Of a stretch of DNA of 16,499 bases, positions 1-6,982 are shown in pieces. Made by a program: the position numbers and the translations under genes. The number at the start of each line of letters is the position of its first letter. The first letter of the stretch is position 1. The notes under the pieces were generated by a model. That model did not search any database. It saw nothing but the letters and a program-made list of their open reading frames with translations, and was not told the DNA's origin. The stretch lies in NCBI GenBank assembly GCA_938084875.1, contig CALKFX010000133.1, forward strand, positions 1 to 16,499. Direction: 5' to 3'. This DNA is from an uncultured Flavobacteriales bacterium. Its GTDB lineage: Bacteria; Bacteroidota; Bacteroidia; Flavobacteriales_D; Parvicellaceae.

Positions 1-1
1 A

Positions 2-394
2 AAAGCAGAAGAAAAGTTCAATAAATGGTTAGAAGAGAAAGAAAGTAAGATTGAATCCAAAATATCTTCTTTAGAAAATGCAGAGCAAAAAGCTATTGCT
101 GATGCGTTAAATGCAGAAAAAGAAAAGAATGCTGCAAGAGCAAAGGCTATATTAGAGGCGCAAGCTGTTCAAATAGCAAAAGCCGAAGCAGAAGAAACTC
201 CAGCTGCAGATGAAACTCCAGCTACAGAAGAAACTCCAGCTACAGAAGAAGCTCCAGCTACAGAAGAAACTACAGCTATGGAAGAAACTCCAGCTGCAGA
301 GGAAACTCCAGCAACTGAAGAAGCTCCAGCTAAAGAAGAGACTCCAGCTGCAGAAGAAACTCCAGCAACTGAAGAAGGAAAAAAAGAAGAATAA
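2..394 (+). CDS. rpsP: 30S ribosomal protein S16, C-terminal part with acidic hexapeptide repeat tail (5' end outside window)
   Basis: Partial gene: the frame is open from the first complete codon at base 2 and ends with TAA at 392-394, giving the last 130 residues. The visible N-terminal part (AEEKFNKWLEEKE) matches the stretch after the S16 core in Bacteroidota. It continues as an Ala/Glu/Lys-rich, probably helical segment to about base 190. From 191 to 370 there are ten in-frame six-residue repeats of the type EETPA(A/T), and the protein ends in a mixed GKKEE tail. S16 is a small-subunit protein that binds 16S rRNA during 30S assembly. The core family is only about 80-90 residues, so nearly everything seen here is lineage-specific extension, strongly acidic apart from the last lysines. 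The identification rests on the extension plus the rimM gene directly downstream, the classic rpsP-rimM order. The function of the tail is unknown. Confidence 0.85.
   Translation, partial: KAEEKFNKWLEEKESKIESKISSLENAEQKAIADALNAEKEKNAARAKAILEAQAVQIAKAEAEETPAADETPATEETPATEEAPATEETTAMEETPAAEETPATEEAPAKEETPAAEETPATEEGKKEE
191..370 (+). repeat. Ten 18-bp tandem repeats encoding EETPA(A/T) in the S16 tail
   Basis: Ten consecutive 18-base units, each close to GAAGAAACTCCAGCTRCA, lie in frame at the 3' end of rpsP. Units vary mainly in the sixth residue (A, T, M or K) and the third (T or A); one has Asp in first position and one has Thr instead of Pro. Because the period is a multiple of three, gain or loss of units by slippage would change tail length without a frameshift. 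Confidence 0.9.
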
Positions 395-424
395 ATAAAA
401 CTTCTTAAATGATTTTATAATTTT

Positions 425-451
425 AAGCCATGTTAAAACATGGCTTTTTTT
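425..451 (+). terminator. Hairpin plus T-run between rpsP and rimM
   Basis: AAGCCATG (425-432) and CATGGCTT (439-446) are perfect inverted repeats around a six-base loop. The pairing can extend to ten base pairs with a two-base loop. The 3' arm runs straight into seven Ts (445-451). This is the form of an intrinsic terminator for rpsP. It ends one base before the preferred rimM ATG, so it may act as a partial terminator or attenuator inside the operon rather than as a true end. Its activity is inferred from shape only. Confidence 0.6.
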
Positions 452-973
452 ATGCAAGATAATTTAAAAGAAATAGGACATTTTTCAAGACTTCATGGTT
501 ACATTGGTAAATTGGTTATTTCCTTTATTAACGAAAACCCTTCTGTTCTTTCAAAAAAAATAACAATTTGGATAAATGTTTCTGGACTAATCACACCTTT
601 TAAAATTCAAGAAATTCAACCATTAAATAAAAACAAACTGGTTTTAACTCTTCTAAATGTAGATAGAGATAAAGCTGAAGAGTTAAAAAATAAATCTGTA
701 TTTGTCAATCCAAAAGACGTTGATTTACCAGAAGAAAAATTTGACAAAAACAATATTATTGGATACGATTTATTTAACAAAGAAGAAAAGAATTTAGGTA
801 AGGTTAATGCCGTTATAAAAATAAAGAATAATAATCTCATTCAGCTTTACATTAATAAAACAGAGATATTACTCCCATATAATGAGAAAACTATTTTGGT
901 TGTAGATCACTCCAAAAAACAAATAAAACTGGATATTCCAGATGGTTTAATAGAACTCTACACAGGTGAATAA
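452..973 (+). CDS. rimM: Ribosome maturation factor RimM
   Basis: RimM binds the S19 region of the 30S subunit and assists maturation of the 16S rRNA 3' domain. The 173-residue product has the expected plan: an N-terminal beta-barrel starting at the GHFSRLHGYIGKL segment (residues 8-20 from this start), then a PRC-barrel domain around residues 92-168 ending in the family-typical LLPYNEKTILVVDHSKKQI and IPDGLIELY stretches. An in-frame ATG at 440 lies inside the terminator hairpin. The ATG at 452 is preferred because it lies just outside the hairpin and gives a usual RimM N-terminus. No Shine-Dalgarno sequence is visible. The 3' end overlaps the next gene by eight bases, suggesting translational coupling. 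Position after rpsP supports the call. The sequence is fairly divergent, but the domain order fits. Confidence 0.88.
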   Translation: MQDNLKEIGHFSRLHGYIGKLVISFINENPSVLSKKITIWINVSGLITPFKIQEIQPLNKNKLVLTLLNVDRDKAEELKNKSVFVNPKDVDLPEEKFDKNNIIGYDLFNKEEKNLGKVNAVIKIKNNNLIQLYINKTEILLPYNEKTILVVDHSKKQIKLDIPDGLIELYTGE

Positions 974-1691
974 ACGTATTTACAAACCATTTAATTTCAA
1001 AAAATTTTCCATTCATCAAAACAATGCAGCCATGAAAATTGGCACAGACGGAATTTTAATTGGTGCATGGGTAAATGTTTCTAAAAAATTCAGAGCACTA
1101 GATATTGGTTCTGGAACAGGTATTATTTCAATAATGTTGTGCCAAAGAAATTTAAATTTAGAGTTGGATAGTATTGAGCTTTCGCCCAACGCTATAATAG
1201 ATGCTAAAATTAATATTGAAAACTGTAATTGGAGTAATAGAATAAAATTATTTCGTCAAGATTTGAAAGATTTTCATCCAAATTCTAATTATGATTTAAT
1301 TGTTAGCAATCCTCCATATTTTAAGAAAAGTTTAGAACCCTCCAATTCAGAAAGATCAAAAGCAAGACATCAAAATGATTTAAAATTAGAAGATATTTTA
1401 AAGTTTAGTAAACAACATCTATCCAAAGACGGATCTTTAAACATAATTATTCCATTTGATCAAAAAATTGAAGCTATAGAATTTGCAAAAAAATATGGCT
1501 TAAATTCTGTAAGAGAATGTGATGTATATCCCAAACCTAATAAAGCTCCACACAGAATTTTATTAGAATTTTCTAGGATTAAAAATAAACAAATCATTAA
1601 TGAATCTTTGGTTATTGAAATGGCTGGCAGGCACAATTATTCTGATGATTATAAAAAATTAACTAGAGAATTCTACACGATTTTCGAGTAA
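966..1691 (+). CDS. trmN6: tRNA1(Val) (adenine(37)-N6)-methyltransferase, TrmN6/YfiC family
   Basis: Predicted SAM-dependent methyltransferase that forms N6-methyladenosine at position 37 of tRNA1(Val). The 241-residue product opens with FKKFSIHQNNAAMKIGTDG, the family's characteristic N-terminus. It carries the SAM-binding motif I DIGSGTG at residues 46-52, an acidic motif II region (SIELSPNA, 69-76), and the catalytic NPPY at 115-118, which is typical of N6-adenine methylation. The start is GTG at 966, inside the end of rimM (overlap 966-973), so translation is probably coupled. In many bacteria trmD follows rimM; here another tRNA methyltransferase occupies that place. Substrate specificity is inferred from the family; other small N6-adenine methyltransferases share these motifs. 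Confidence 0.87.
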   Translation: MNKRIYKPFNFKKFSIHQNNAAMKIGTDGILIGAWVNVSKKFRALDIGSGTGIISIMLCQRNLNLELDSIELSPNAIIDAKINIENCNWSNRIKLFRQDLKDFHPNSNYDLIVSNPPYFKKSLEPSNSERSKARHQNDLKLEDILKFSKQHLSKDGSLNIIIPFDQKIEAIEFAKKYGLNSVRECDVYPKPNKAPHRILLEFSRIKNKQIINESLVIEMAGRHNYSDDYKKLTREFYTIFE

Positions 1692-1717
1692 TTGTATTAT
1701 TTATATAAATTTACAAA

Positions 1718-2029
1718 ATGAGCCAAAAGCCATTTTTAAAGTCAAGATTTTTCAAACTACCACAGCACAAAATTTTTGACTTTCCTGCAAGGTATTATGA
1801 CGAGAGGAAAGAGAGAGTTGAAAAGACGAAGCAAATGCAAGAAGCTGATAATTATTCTCAAAGAATTAAAAGATCATTTGCGAATAAAAATGAGTATAAG
1901 AAATGGAATCAAAATTGGGAAACCATTAGGCTCATTATAATTTTTACCATTTTAATATCTGGTTTTGCATTTATTTATGGGCAAATAGACGATGTTTTAG
2001 AAATTCTAACCAATACCCCCTCTAAGTAA
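1718..2029 (+). CDS. Small one-helix membrane protein upstream of mutL, function unknown
   Basis: This 103-residue protein starts at ATG 1718 and ends one base before the mutL start. The first two thirds are basic and hydrophilic, with a FPARYYDERKERVEK stretch (residues 22-36) and a Lys/Arg-rich segment. A single hydrophobic helix follows at about residues 71-88 (IIIFTILISGFAFIYG), then a short acidic tail. This suggests an inner-membrane protein with a cytoplasmic basic N-terminus. It resembles short proteins I recall next to mutL in flavobacteria, some labelled 'riboflavin synthase subunit beta'; nothing here supports that enzymatic label. The tight spacing to trmN6 and mutL indicates co-transcription. 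No function is assigned. Confidence 0.8.
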   Translation: MSQKPFLKSRFFKLPQHKIFDFPARYYDERKERVEKTKQMQEADNYSQRIKRSFANKNEYKKWNQNWETIRLIIIFTILISGFAFIYGQIDDVLEILTNTPSK

Positions 2030-2030
2030 A

Positions 2031-3797
2031 ATGATAGAATTACTCTCAGAACATGTTGCTAACCAAATTGCTGCTGGAGAAGTAATTCAAAGACCAGCTT
2101 CTGCAGTTAAAGAACTTCTAGAGAATGCAATTGATGCACAGAGTACAAAAATTCAATTAATTGTTAAAGACGCTGGGGCTAGTTTGGTTCAAGTAATTGA
2201 CAATGGCATGGGTATGACCAAAGAAGATGCTGAAATTTGCTTTAAAAAGCATGCTACATCTAAAATAAAAAATACCGAAGATTTATTTTCTATTTCTTCC
2301 AAAGGCTTTAGAGGCGAAGCTTTATCAAGTATTGCAGCTGTTTCCCAAGTAGAGCTTAAAACCAAAAAATTAGAAAGTGATATTGGGCATCAAGTTAAAA
2401 TTGAAGGTTCCCAAGTAATATCATCCGAACCATGTGCATTTTCAAATGGAACTAGCATTTCTCTGAAGAATTTATTTTTCAATGTTCCTGCAAGAAGAAA
2501 TTTTTTAAAATCAAAAGGAGTTGAAACCAAACATATTATCGATGAATTTCACAGGGTAGCTCTTACCCACCCTGAAATTCACTTCACTATGCACCACAAT
2601 AACAATGTTATTTTTGATTTGCCAATTACCAATACAAGACAAAGAATAGTTTCTATTTTTGGAAAAAAATACAATGAAAGGTTAGTACCTGTAAATGAGG
2701 AAACTAGTATTACAAAAATAAGTGGATTTGTTCTAAAACCAGAGTTTGCAAAAAGAACAAGAGGCGAACAATTTTTGTTTATTAACAATAGATTTATTAG
2801 AAATAACTCTATTAATCATGCTATTAAGGTTGTATTTAAAGATTTAATCGGGAATGATTCTTTTCCATCTTATTTTATTTATCTCACAGTTCCATTAGAT
2901 TCCATTGACGTAAATATCCATCCTAGTAAAACCGAAATAAAATTTGAAGACGAAAGAGCAGTTTACGAATTAGTAAAATCAAGTGTAAGAAGTGCTTTAA
3001 GTAGAAATAATATTGCTCCTTCAATAGATTTTAATCCAGAAACTTCTTTTGATATTCCGCCATTAAAGCCTGGAGAATCTATTAAAATACCATCTATTAA
3101 AGTAGATACTAATTACAATCCATTTAATAAAGAAAATAAGTCTCAAATAAGTGGGAATATAGATTTACTTAAAAATAATTTTCAAAAAGAATTTGAAATT
3201 GCTGAAAATTTTAAAGAACAAAATAATGAACTACCAAGTTCTAACCTATTTTTACAATTTAACAAGCGTTACATTGTAGCAGCTAAAAAAAATGGTTTAT
3301 TAATTATTGATATTTTTAGAGCTCATCAACAAATAAAATTTGAAGAACTTAAACAAATGTATGACAATGGTGAGGCATTATCTCAAAAGTTGCTTCTTCC
3401 AATCGAGGTGGAATTAAACCCTAGTGATTTTGTATTGTGTATGGAAATTAAAGAAGAATTGGAGAGATTAGGAGTTGAAATAGATCAATTTGGCAAAAAC
3501 TGTATTGTCATAAATAGTTTTCCTAACAAATCCGGTAATATGGACGGTAAAAAGTTTATTGAAGATTGTTTGGAAAATATTAAAAACAGCAATGGTGACT
3601 TTAAAAAACCCCATGATAAAATTGCTTGGAATTTATCCAAAAATTATGCACACAGTAGACTCATTGCAATGAATAGTTCTGAAATGGCACATTTAACAGA
3701 TTGTCTTTTTTCATGTAAATCTCCCTTACAAAATAGCAAAGGACTGCCTATTGTTAAAGAAATTAATCAAGAAGAAATTATTAAGAAATTTAATTGA
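2031..3797 (+). CDS. mutL: DNA mismatch repair protein MutL
   Basis: MutL couples MutS mismatch recognition to downstream strand removal. The 588-residue product has a clear N-terminal GHKL ATPase: ELLENAIDA (residues 28-36, with the catalytic Glu and the Mg-binding Asn), DNGMGM (57-62) and GFRGEAL (92-98). The transducer domain follows (VPARRNFLK 152-160, VNIHPSKTEIKF 294-305). A linker rich in Asn, Lys and Ser spans about 325-400, and a C-terminal dimerization domain about 405-588. The C-terminal endonuclease motif appears degenerate: the DQHAxxE position reads DIFRAHQ (427-433), and the usual CPHGRP-like segment reads LQNSKGLP (565-572). The enzyme may therefore lack nicking activity, or use altered residues. 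The stop TGA overlaps the next ATG by one base. Confidence 0.95.
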   Translation: MIELLSEHVANQIAAGEVIQRPASAVKELLENAIDAQSTKIQLIVKDAGASLVQVIDNGMGMTKEDAEICFKKHATSKIKNTEDLFSISSKGFRGEALSSIAAVSQVELKTKKLESDIGHQVKIEGSQVISSEPCAFSNGTSISLKNLFFNVPARRNFLKSKGVETKHIIDEFHRVALTHPEIHFTMHHNNNVIFDLPITNTRQRIVSIFGKKYNERLVPVNEETSITKISGFVLKPEFAKRTRGEQFLFINNRFIRNNSINHAIKVVFKDLIGNDSFPSYFIYLTVPLDSIDVNIHPSKTEIKFEDERAVYELVKSSVRSALSRNNIAPSIDFNPETSFDIPPLKPGESIKIPSIKVDTNYNPFNKENKSQISGNIDLLKNNFQKEFEIAENFKEQNNELPSSNLFLQFNKRYIVAAKKNGLLIIDIFRAHQQIKFEELKQMYDNGEALSQKLLLPIEVELNPSDFVLCMEIKEELERLGVEIDQFGKNCIVINSFPNKSGNMDGKKFIEDCLENIKNSNGDFKKPHDKIAWNLSKNYAHSRLIAMNSSEMAHLTDCLFSCKSPLQNSKGLPIVKEINQEEIIKKFN

Positions 3798-4528
3798 TGT
3801 TCAATAATTTAATTAAAAACATAAGTCCTGTTGTAAAGAATCTTTTACTAATTAACATAGTTTTTTACATTGCTCAATGGTCTATTCCATCTTTCACTCA
3901 AAACTTAGAGCTATATCCAATTATATCCGAACAATTTAAACCATGGCAATTAGCAACTCATTTTTTCATGCACAGTCCATATTCTATAGGTCATATTTTC
4001 TTTAATATGTTTGCCCTAGTTATTTTTGGCACACAACTAGAAAAAATATGGGGTCCTCAAAAGTTTTTAATTTATTATATCAGTTGTGCGTTAGGAGCTG
4101 CAGTACTTCATCTAAGTGTTACTTATTTTAGAATTCATAATATTGAAATTGGTTTATCTCCAGAAGATTTAGAGCTTTTTAGAGAAAGTGCTTATGAAGC
4201 CTTCCAAAAGGGTATGAACTTTAAAGATCCTGTATTGGCTCAATTAAATATTCTTCATAATTCACCTATGTTAGGTGCTTCGGGAGCTGTTTTCGGACTT
4301 TTAGCTGCTTTTGGATATTTATTTCCAAACACAGAATTAATGTTACTTTTCCCCCCAATTCCAATAAAAGCAAAATATTTTGTAATTGGATATGCTGCTT
4401 TAGAGCTTTATCTAGGCATATCAAACAATCCAAGTGACAATGTAGCTCACTTTGCGCATTTAGGCGGAGCGTTAGTTGGAATTATTATTGTCTTATATTG
4501 GGGGAAAAATAGAACTAGTTTTTTCTAA
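3797..4528 (+). CDS. Rhomboid family intramembrane serine protease (first copy)
   Basis: Rhomboids cleave transmembrane substrates within the membrane using a Ser-His dyad. This 243-residue protein has about six hydrophobic helices. It carries the H-F-F-M-H-S segment with a following HIFFN (residues 55-70), the catalytic Ser in GASGA (S162) and the catalytic His in AHFAHLGG (H221), so it should be active. A loop of about 50 residues, partly acidic (about 107-155), separates the early helices from the GASGA helix. A TTG lies one codon upstream (3794), but the ATG at 3797 is preferred because it overlaps the mutL stop as TGATG, a standard coupling arrangement. The stop likewise overlaps the next rhomboid start as TAATG. 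The substrate is unknown. Confidence 0.92.
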   Translation: MFNNLIKNISPVVKNLLLINIVFYIAQWSIPSFTQNLELYPIISEQFKPWQLATHFFMHSPYSIGHIFFNMFALVIFGTQLEKIWGPQKFLIYYISCALGAAVLHLSVTYFRIHNIEIGLSPEDLELFRESAYEAFQKGMNFKDPVLAQLNILHNSPMLGASGAVFGLLAAFGYLFPNTELMLLFPPIPIKAKYFVIGYAALELYLGISNNPSDNVAHFAHLGGALVGIIIVLYWGKNRTSFF

Positions 4529-5412
4529 TGTCTTTATTAAATCAATTAAAATATCAGTTTAAATCTGGAGGTGTTTCTATCAAAATAATTTTCATCAACG
4601 TTTTGGTATATGCTCTATTTTTAATCCTAGGGAATGTTTTTGCTCTAATGAAATGGAACCCTGAAGGAATAAATACTATAGATGAATATTTCAGCTTTAA
4701 TTCATCTCCACTTATTTTTCTAAAAAGACCATGGACAATTTTAACCTACATGTTTCTTCATGGTTCATTTTGGCATATTTTCAATAATATGCTCATCTAT
4801 TTTTTTACCGCTAGAATGTATGAAGACCTTATGGGAAAAAAGTCTGCACTTAGCACTTATATAATAGGAGGTTTTTGTGGTGCAATTCTGTATTTAGTAA
4901 CACATAACTTATTTCCTCTATTTAGAGAAATGGGAGATATTCCTATGTTGGGCGCCTCTGCAGCAGTAATGGCTGTTTTCGTAGGTTTGGCTACCTACAC
5001 CCCAAATTTTGAAGTAATGTTGTTTGGTATAATCAAAATTAAAATGAAGTATCTAGCAATGGTTTGGGTAGCTTTTGATATTATTGGCCTTTCCAATTCA
5101 GATGGAATTGCACATTTTGCACATCTTGGTGGGGCATTTTGGGGATACTTTTACGTTTCTAATTTTAAAAAAGGGAAAGATGTAAGTACTTGGTTTGATA
5201 ATTTTTTAACTAAAATGAGTGGATTAACTAATAAAAGAAAAATTAAAATTGTTTACAAAAAGAAAAAAGAAGAAAAAAAATCATCAGTCCCAAATTCTAA
5301 ATCAAGACAAGAAAAGGTAGACGAAATATTAGATAAAATTAAATTGTCTGGCTACGAGAGTCTGACCAAAGAAGAAAAAGATTATTTATTCGATGCCAGT
5401 AAGCATATTTAA
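4528..5412 (+). CDS. Rhomboid family intramembrane serine protease with C-terminal DUF6576-like extension (second copy)
   Basis: A second, clearly diverged rhomboid of 294 residues. The catalytic Ser is in GASAAV (S144, with Ala where many rhomboids have Gly), and the His is in AHFAHLGG (H199). The HGSFWHIFNNM segment (78-88) matches the conserved His/Asn region of the second helix. After the last helix there is a cytosolic Lys-rich linker (236-251) and a short C-terminal module, KVDEILDKIKLSGYESLTKE (263-282), ending in a YLFDAS stretch; this matches the DUF6576 tail I know from Bacteroidota rhomboids. The gene overlaps the upstream rhomboid by one base. Identity to its neighbour is low outside the motifs, so any duplication is old. 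Active protease is inferred from both dyad residues. Confidence 0.92.
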   Translation: MSLLNQLKYQFKSGGVSIKIIFINVLVYALFLILGNVFALMKWNPEGINTIDEYFSFNSSPLIFLKRPWTILTYMFLHGSFWHIFNNMLIYFFTARMYEDLMGKKSALSTYIIGGFCGAILYLVTHNLFPLFREMGDIPMLGASAAVMAVFVGLATYTPNFEVMLFGIIKIKMKYLAMVWVAFDIIGLSNSDGIAHFAHLGGAFWGYFYVSNFKKGKDVSTWFDNFLTKMSGLTNKRKIKIVYKKKKEEKKSSVPNSKSRQEKVDEILDKIKLSGYESLTKEEKDYLFDASKHI

Positions 5413-5428
5413 TTTTGGAGTTAAAAAT

Positions 5429-6520
5429 ATGAGTTGGAGGGTTAAGATATTTGCCTACCTAACAATAGTTTTTAATTTTTTATTATTTTTTAGCTATTTA
5501 GCTTTCTTATCAGACCCTACTAAAAATTCAGGCATTGCTTTTCTTGGACTAGCCTATCCAATAATAGTTACAATCAACTTAATTTTATTTTTAATTTGGT
5601 TCATTAAAAGAGATATATTTTTCTTTCCTACTTTGATTTTGTTAATTCTTGGGATGTATCACCATAGTAGGTTTTTACAAATAAATCCTAAAACATCAGA
5701 AAACAATTCCTACAATGAAAAGATAAAAGTTATGAGTTTTAATGTTCGGTTATTTGACTTATATAATTGGACCCATAATGAAGAAGTAAAAAGTAAAATC
5801 ATTGAGTTAATTAAAAAACAAAAACCTGATATTATCTGCTTTCAAGAATACTTTTACGATAATAATAAAGAGTTTATCACTCGAGAAATAATTTTAAAAG
5901 AGCTAGGTTTCAAATATTACCATGAAAGCTTTACAGATGAAAGTAATAAGAATTCCTTATTTGGACTAGCTACTTTCAGCAAATTCCCTATAATAAATAA
6001 AGGAAGTTTAGCATTTAAAAATGACCATTCCAATCACTGTATGTGGTCAGATATAGTTTGTAAAAGTGACACACTTAGAGTTTTCAATACCCACTTAGGG
6101 TCTATTAGATTTAATTACTCTGACTATAAAATAATTGGTGGTAAAGGAAGTCCTCTTTATTCTTATCAAAAAATTCCCAAACAAGATATATCTAATAGAC
6201 TTAAAATTGGTTTTTCTAAAAGAGCTCAGCAGATAAATGAATTGATTCCTTACTTAAAAGACAGCCCTTTTAAAAGAATTTTATGTAGTGATTTGAATGA
6301 CACTCCTATTTCCTACGCCTACAACCAGCTAAGTAATCTATTTACAGACTCATTTACAAAGTCAGGATTTGGAATTGGTGGAACCTACATTGGTAAAATA
6401 CCATTTTTGAGAATTGACTACATATGGCACGATAAGGACTTAGATTCTTTTAATTTTAAAACCCACCAAAATCAACTATCTGATCACAAAGCTATTTCAG
6501 TTGAGATTATCTTAAAATAG
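5429..6520 (+). CDS. Membrane-anchored endonuclease/exonuclease/phosphatase family protein
   Basis: The 363-residue product begins with three hydrophobic helices (about 5-27, 35-58 and 63-77), followed by an EEP-fold catalytic domain. Visible active-site motifs in order: MSFNVRLF (102-109, Asn), CFQEYF (137-142, metal-binding Glu), NTHLGS (220-225, catalytic His), SDLNDTP (287-293, Asp and Asn), IDYIW (329-333) and SDHKA (351-355, general-base His). The set is complete, so a metal-dependent phosphodiesterase or phosphatase is expected. The substrate cannot be told from sequence; nucleic acid and phospholipid head groups are both known in the family. An upstream in-frame ATG at 5393 overlaps the rhomboid, but the ATG at 5429 is preferred because GGAG lies eight bases before it and the protein then begins just before a membrane helix. 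This gene seems to end the mutL-rhomboid run. Confidence 0.9.
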   Translation: MSWRVKIFAYLTIVFNFLLFFSYLAFLSDPTKNSGIAFLGLAYPIIVTINLILFLIWFIKRDIFFFPTLILLILGMYHHSRFLQINPKTSENNSYNEKIKVMSFNVRLFDLYNWTHNEEVKSKIIELIKKQKPDIICFQEYFYDNNKEFITREIILKELGFKYYHESFTDESNKNSLFGLATFSKFPIINKGSLAFKNDHSNHCMWSDIVCKSDTLRVFNTHLGSIRFNYSDYKIIGGKGSPLYSYQKIPKQDISNRLKIGFSKRAQQINELIPYLKDSPFKRILCSDLNDTPISYAYNQLSNLFTDSFTKSGFGIGGTYIGKIPFLRIDYIWHDKDLDSFNFKTHQNQLSDHKAISVEIILK

Positions 6521-6552
6521 CTAAAAAGAATCCATGAAACTTATTATTAAAT

Positions 6553-6584
6553 TTTGTTTTCTTCAATGTAGATGTATAAATTTG
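6553..6584 (+). promoter_or_regulatory. Bacteroidota-type promoter of rnpB
   Basis: TTTG at 6553-6556 and TAAATTTG at 6577-6584 match the Bacteroidota housekeeping consensus TTTG (-33) and TAnnTTTG (-7) perfectly, with a 20-base spacer. The first base of the RNase P RNA P1 helix lies seven bases downstream at 6591, as expected for the transcription start. This is the only complete match I found in the window's non-coding DNA. Confidence 0.85.
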
Positions 6585-6590
6585 CTAAAA

Positions 6591-6929
6591 AGTTAAACCG
6601 GTTCATCGCTTGCTTTGCAAGAGGAAAGTCCGGACAGCATAGAGCAGCATGCTTCCTAACGGGAAGGGTTTTTTTTAAAAATACAGCTAGTGCCACAGAA
6701 AAGAAACAGCCAGAAATGGCAATGGTGAAAAGGTGAGGTAAGAGCTCACCGTGATGGTGGTGACACCATTAGCGAGGTAAACCTCATGCGCTGAAAGACC
6801 AAATAAACCAAGGTTACTTTGTAAAAGAGTTGCTCGCTCAACTTGGAGGGTAGGTCGCTCGAGCTAATTAGTGATAATTAGCCTAGATAAATGATGGACC
6901 TAGACAGAATCCGGCTTATAGGTTTAACT
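6591..6929 (+). ncRNA. rnpB: RNase P RNA (bacterial class A)
   Basis: Catalytic RNA that removes 5' leaders from pre-tRNAs. The universal conserved blocks are present: GAGGAAAGTCCGGAC at 6621-6635 near the 5' end, the GGTAAGAGCTCACC block at about 6737-6750, the GCGAGGTAAACC block at about 6772-6783, and ACAGAATCCGGCTTAT at 6904-6919 near the 3' end. The ends are set by P1: AGTTAAACC (6591-6599) pairs exactly with GGTTTAACT (6921-6929). About 339 nucleotides is a normal length. Nine Ts (6929-6937) follow the 3' arm of P1. It has its own promoter and lies between two protein genes on the same strand. A 66-codon frame starting in its 3' end is not a gene. Confidence 0.97.
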
Positions 6930-6937
6930 TTTTTTTT
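6921..6937 (+). terminator. T-run at the 3' end of rnpB
   Basis: The 3' strand of P1 (GGTTTAACT) leads directly into a run of nine Ts (6929-6937). This probably releases the RNase P transcript. Some readthrough into the helicase gene 45 bases further on is possible, since I see no clear separate promoter for that gene. Confidence 0.5.
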
Positions 6938-6982
6938 ACTTTTAGTTGATTTATTAGTTTACCTTCGCGAAAAAATAATCAA

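Noticed and set aside
191..370. CRISPR array or other mobile repeat cluster
   Set aside because: The 18-bp units are adjacent without spacers and stay in frame with rpsP, so they are coding tandem repeats.
152..457. Minus-strand frame of 101 codons with a repeated SWSFF pattern opposite rpsP
   Set aside because: It is the antisense of the 18-bp repeats in the S16 tail; the periodic composition keeps the opposite frame open and no homologous family is recognisable.
1718..2029. Riboflavin synthase beta subunit for the small gene before mutL
   Set aside because: The protein is far too short, carries a membrane helix and lacks any lumazine synthase motif; the name is recalled only as a database label for similar proteins.
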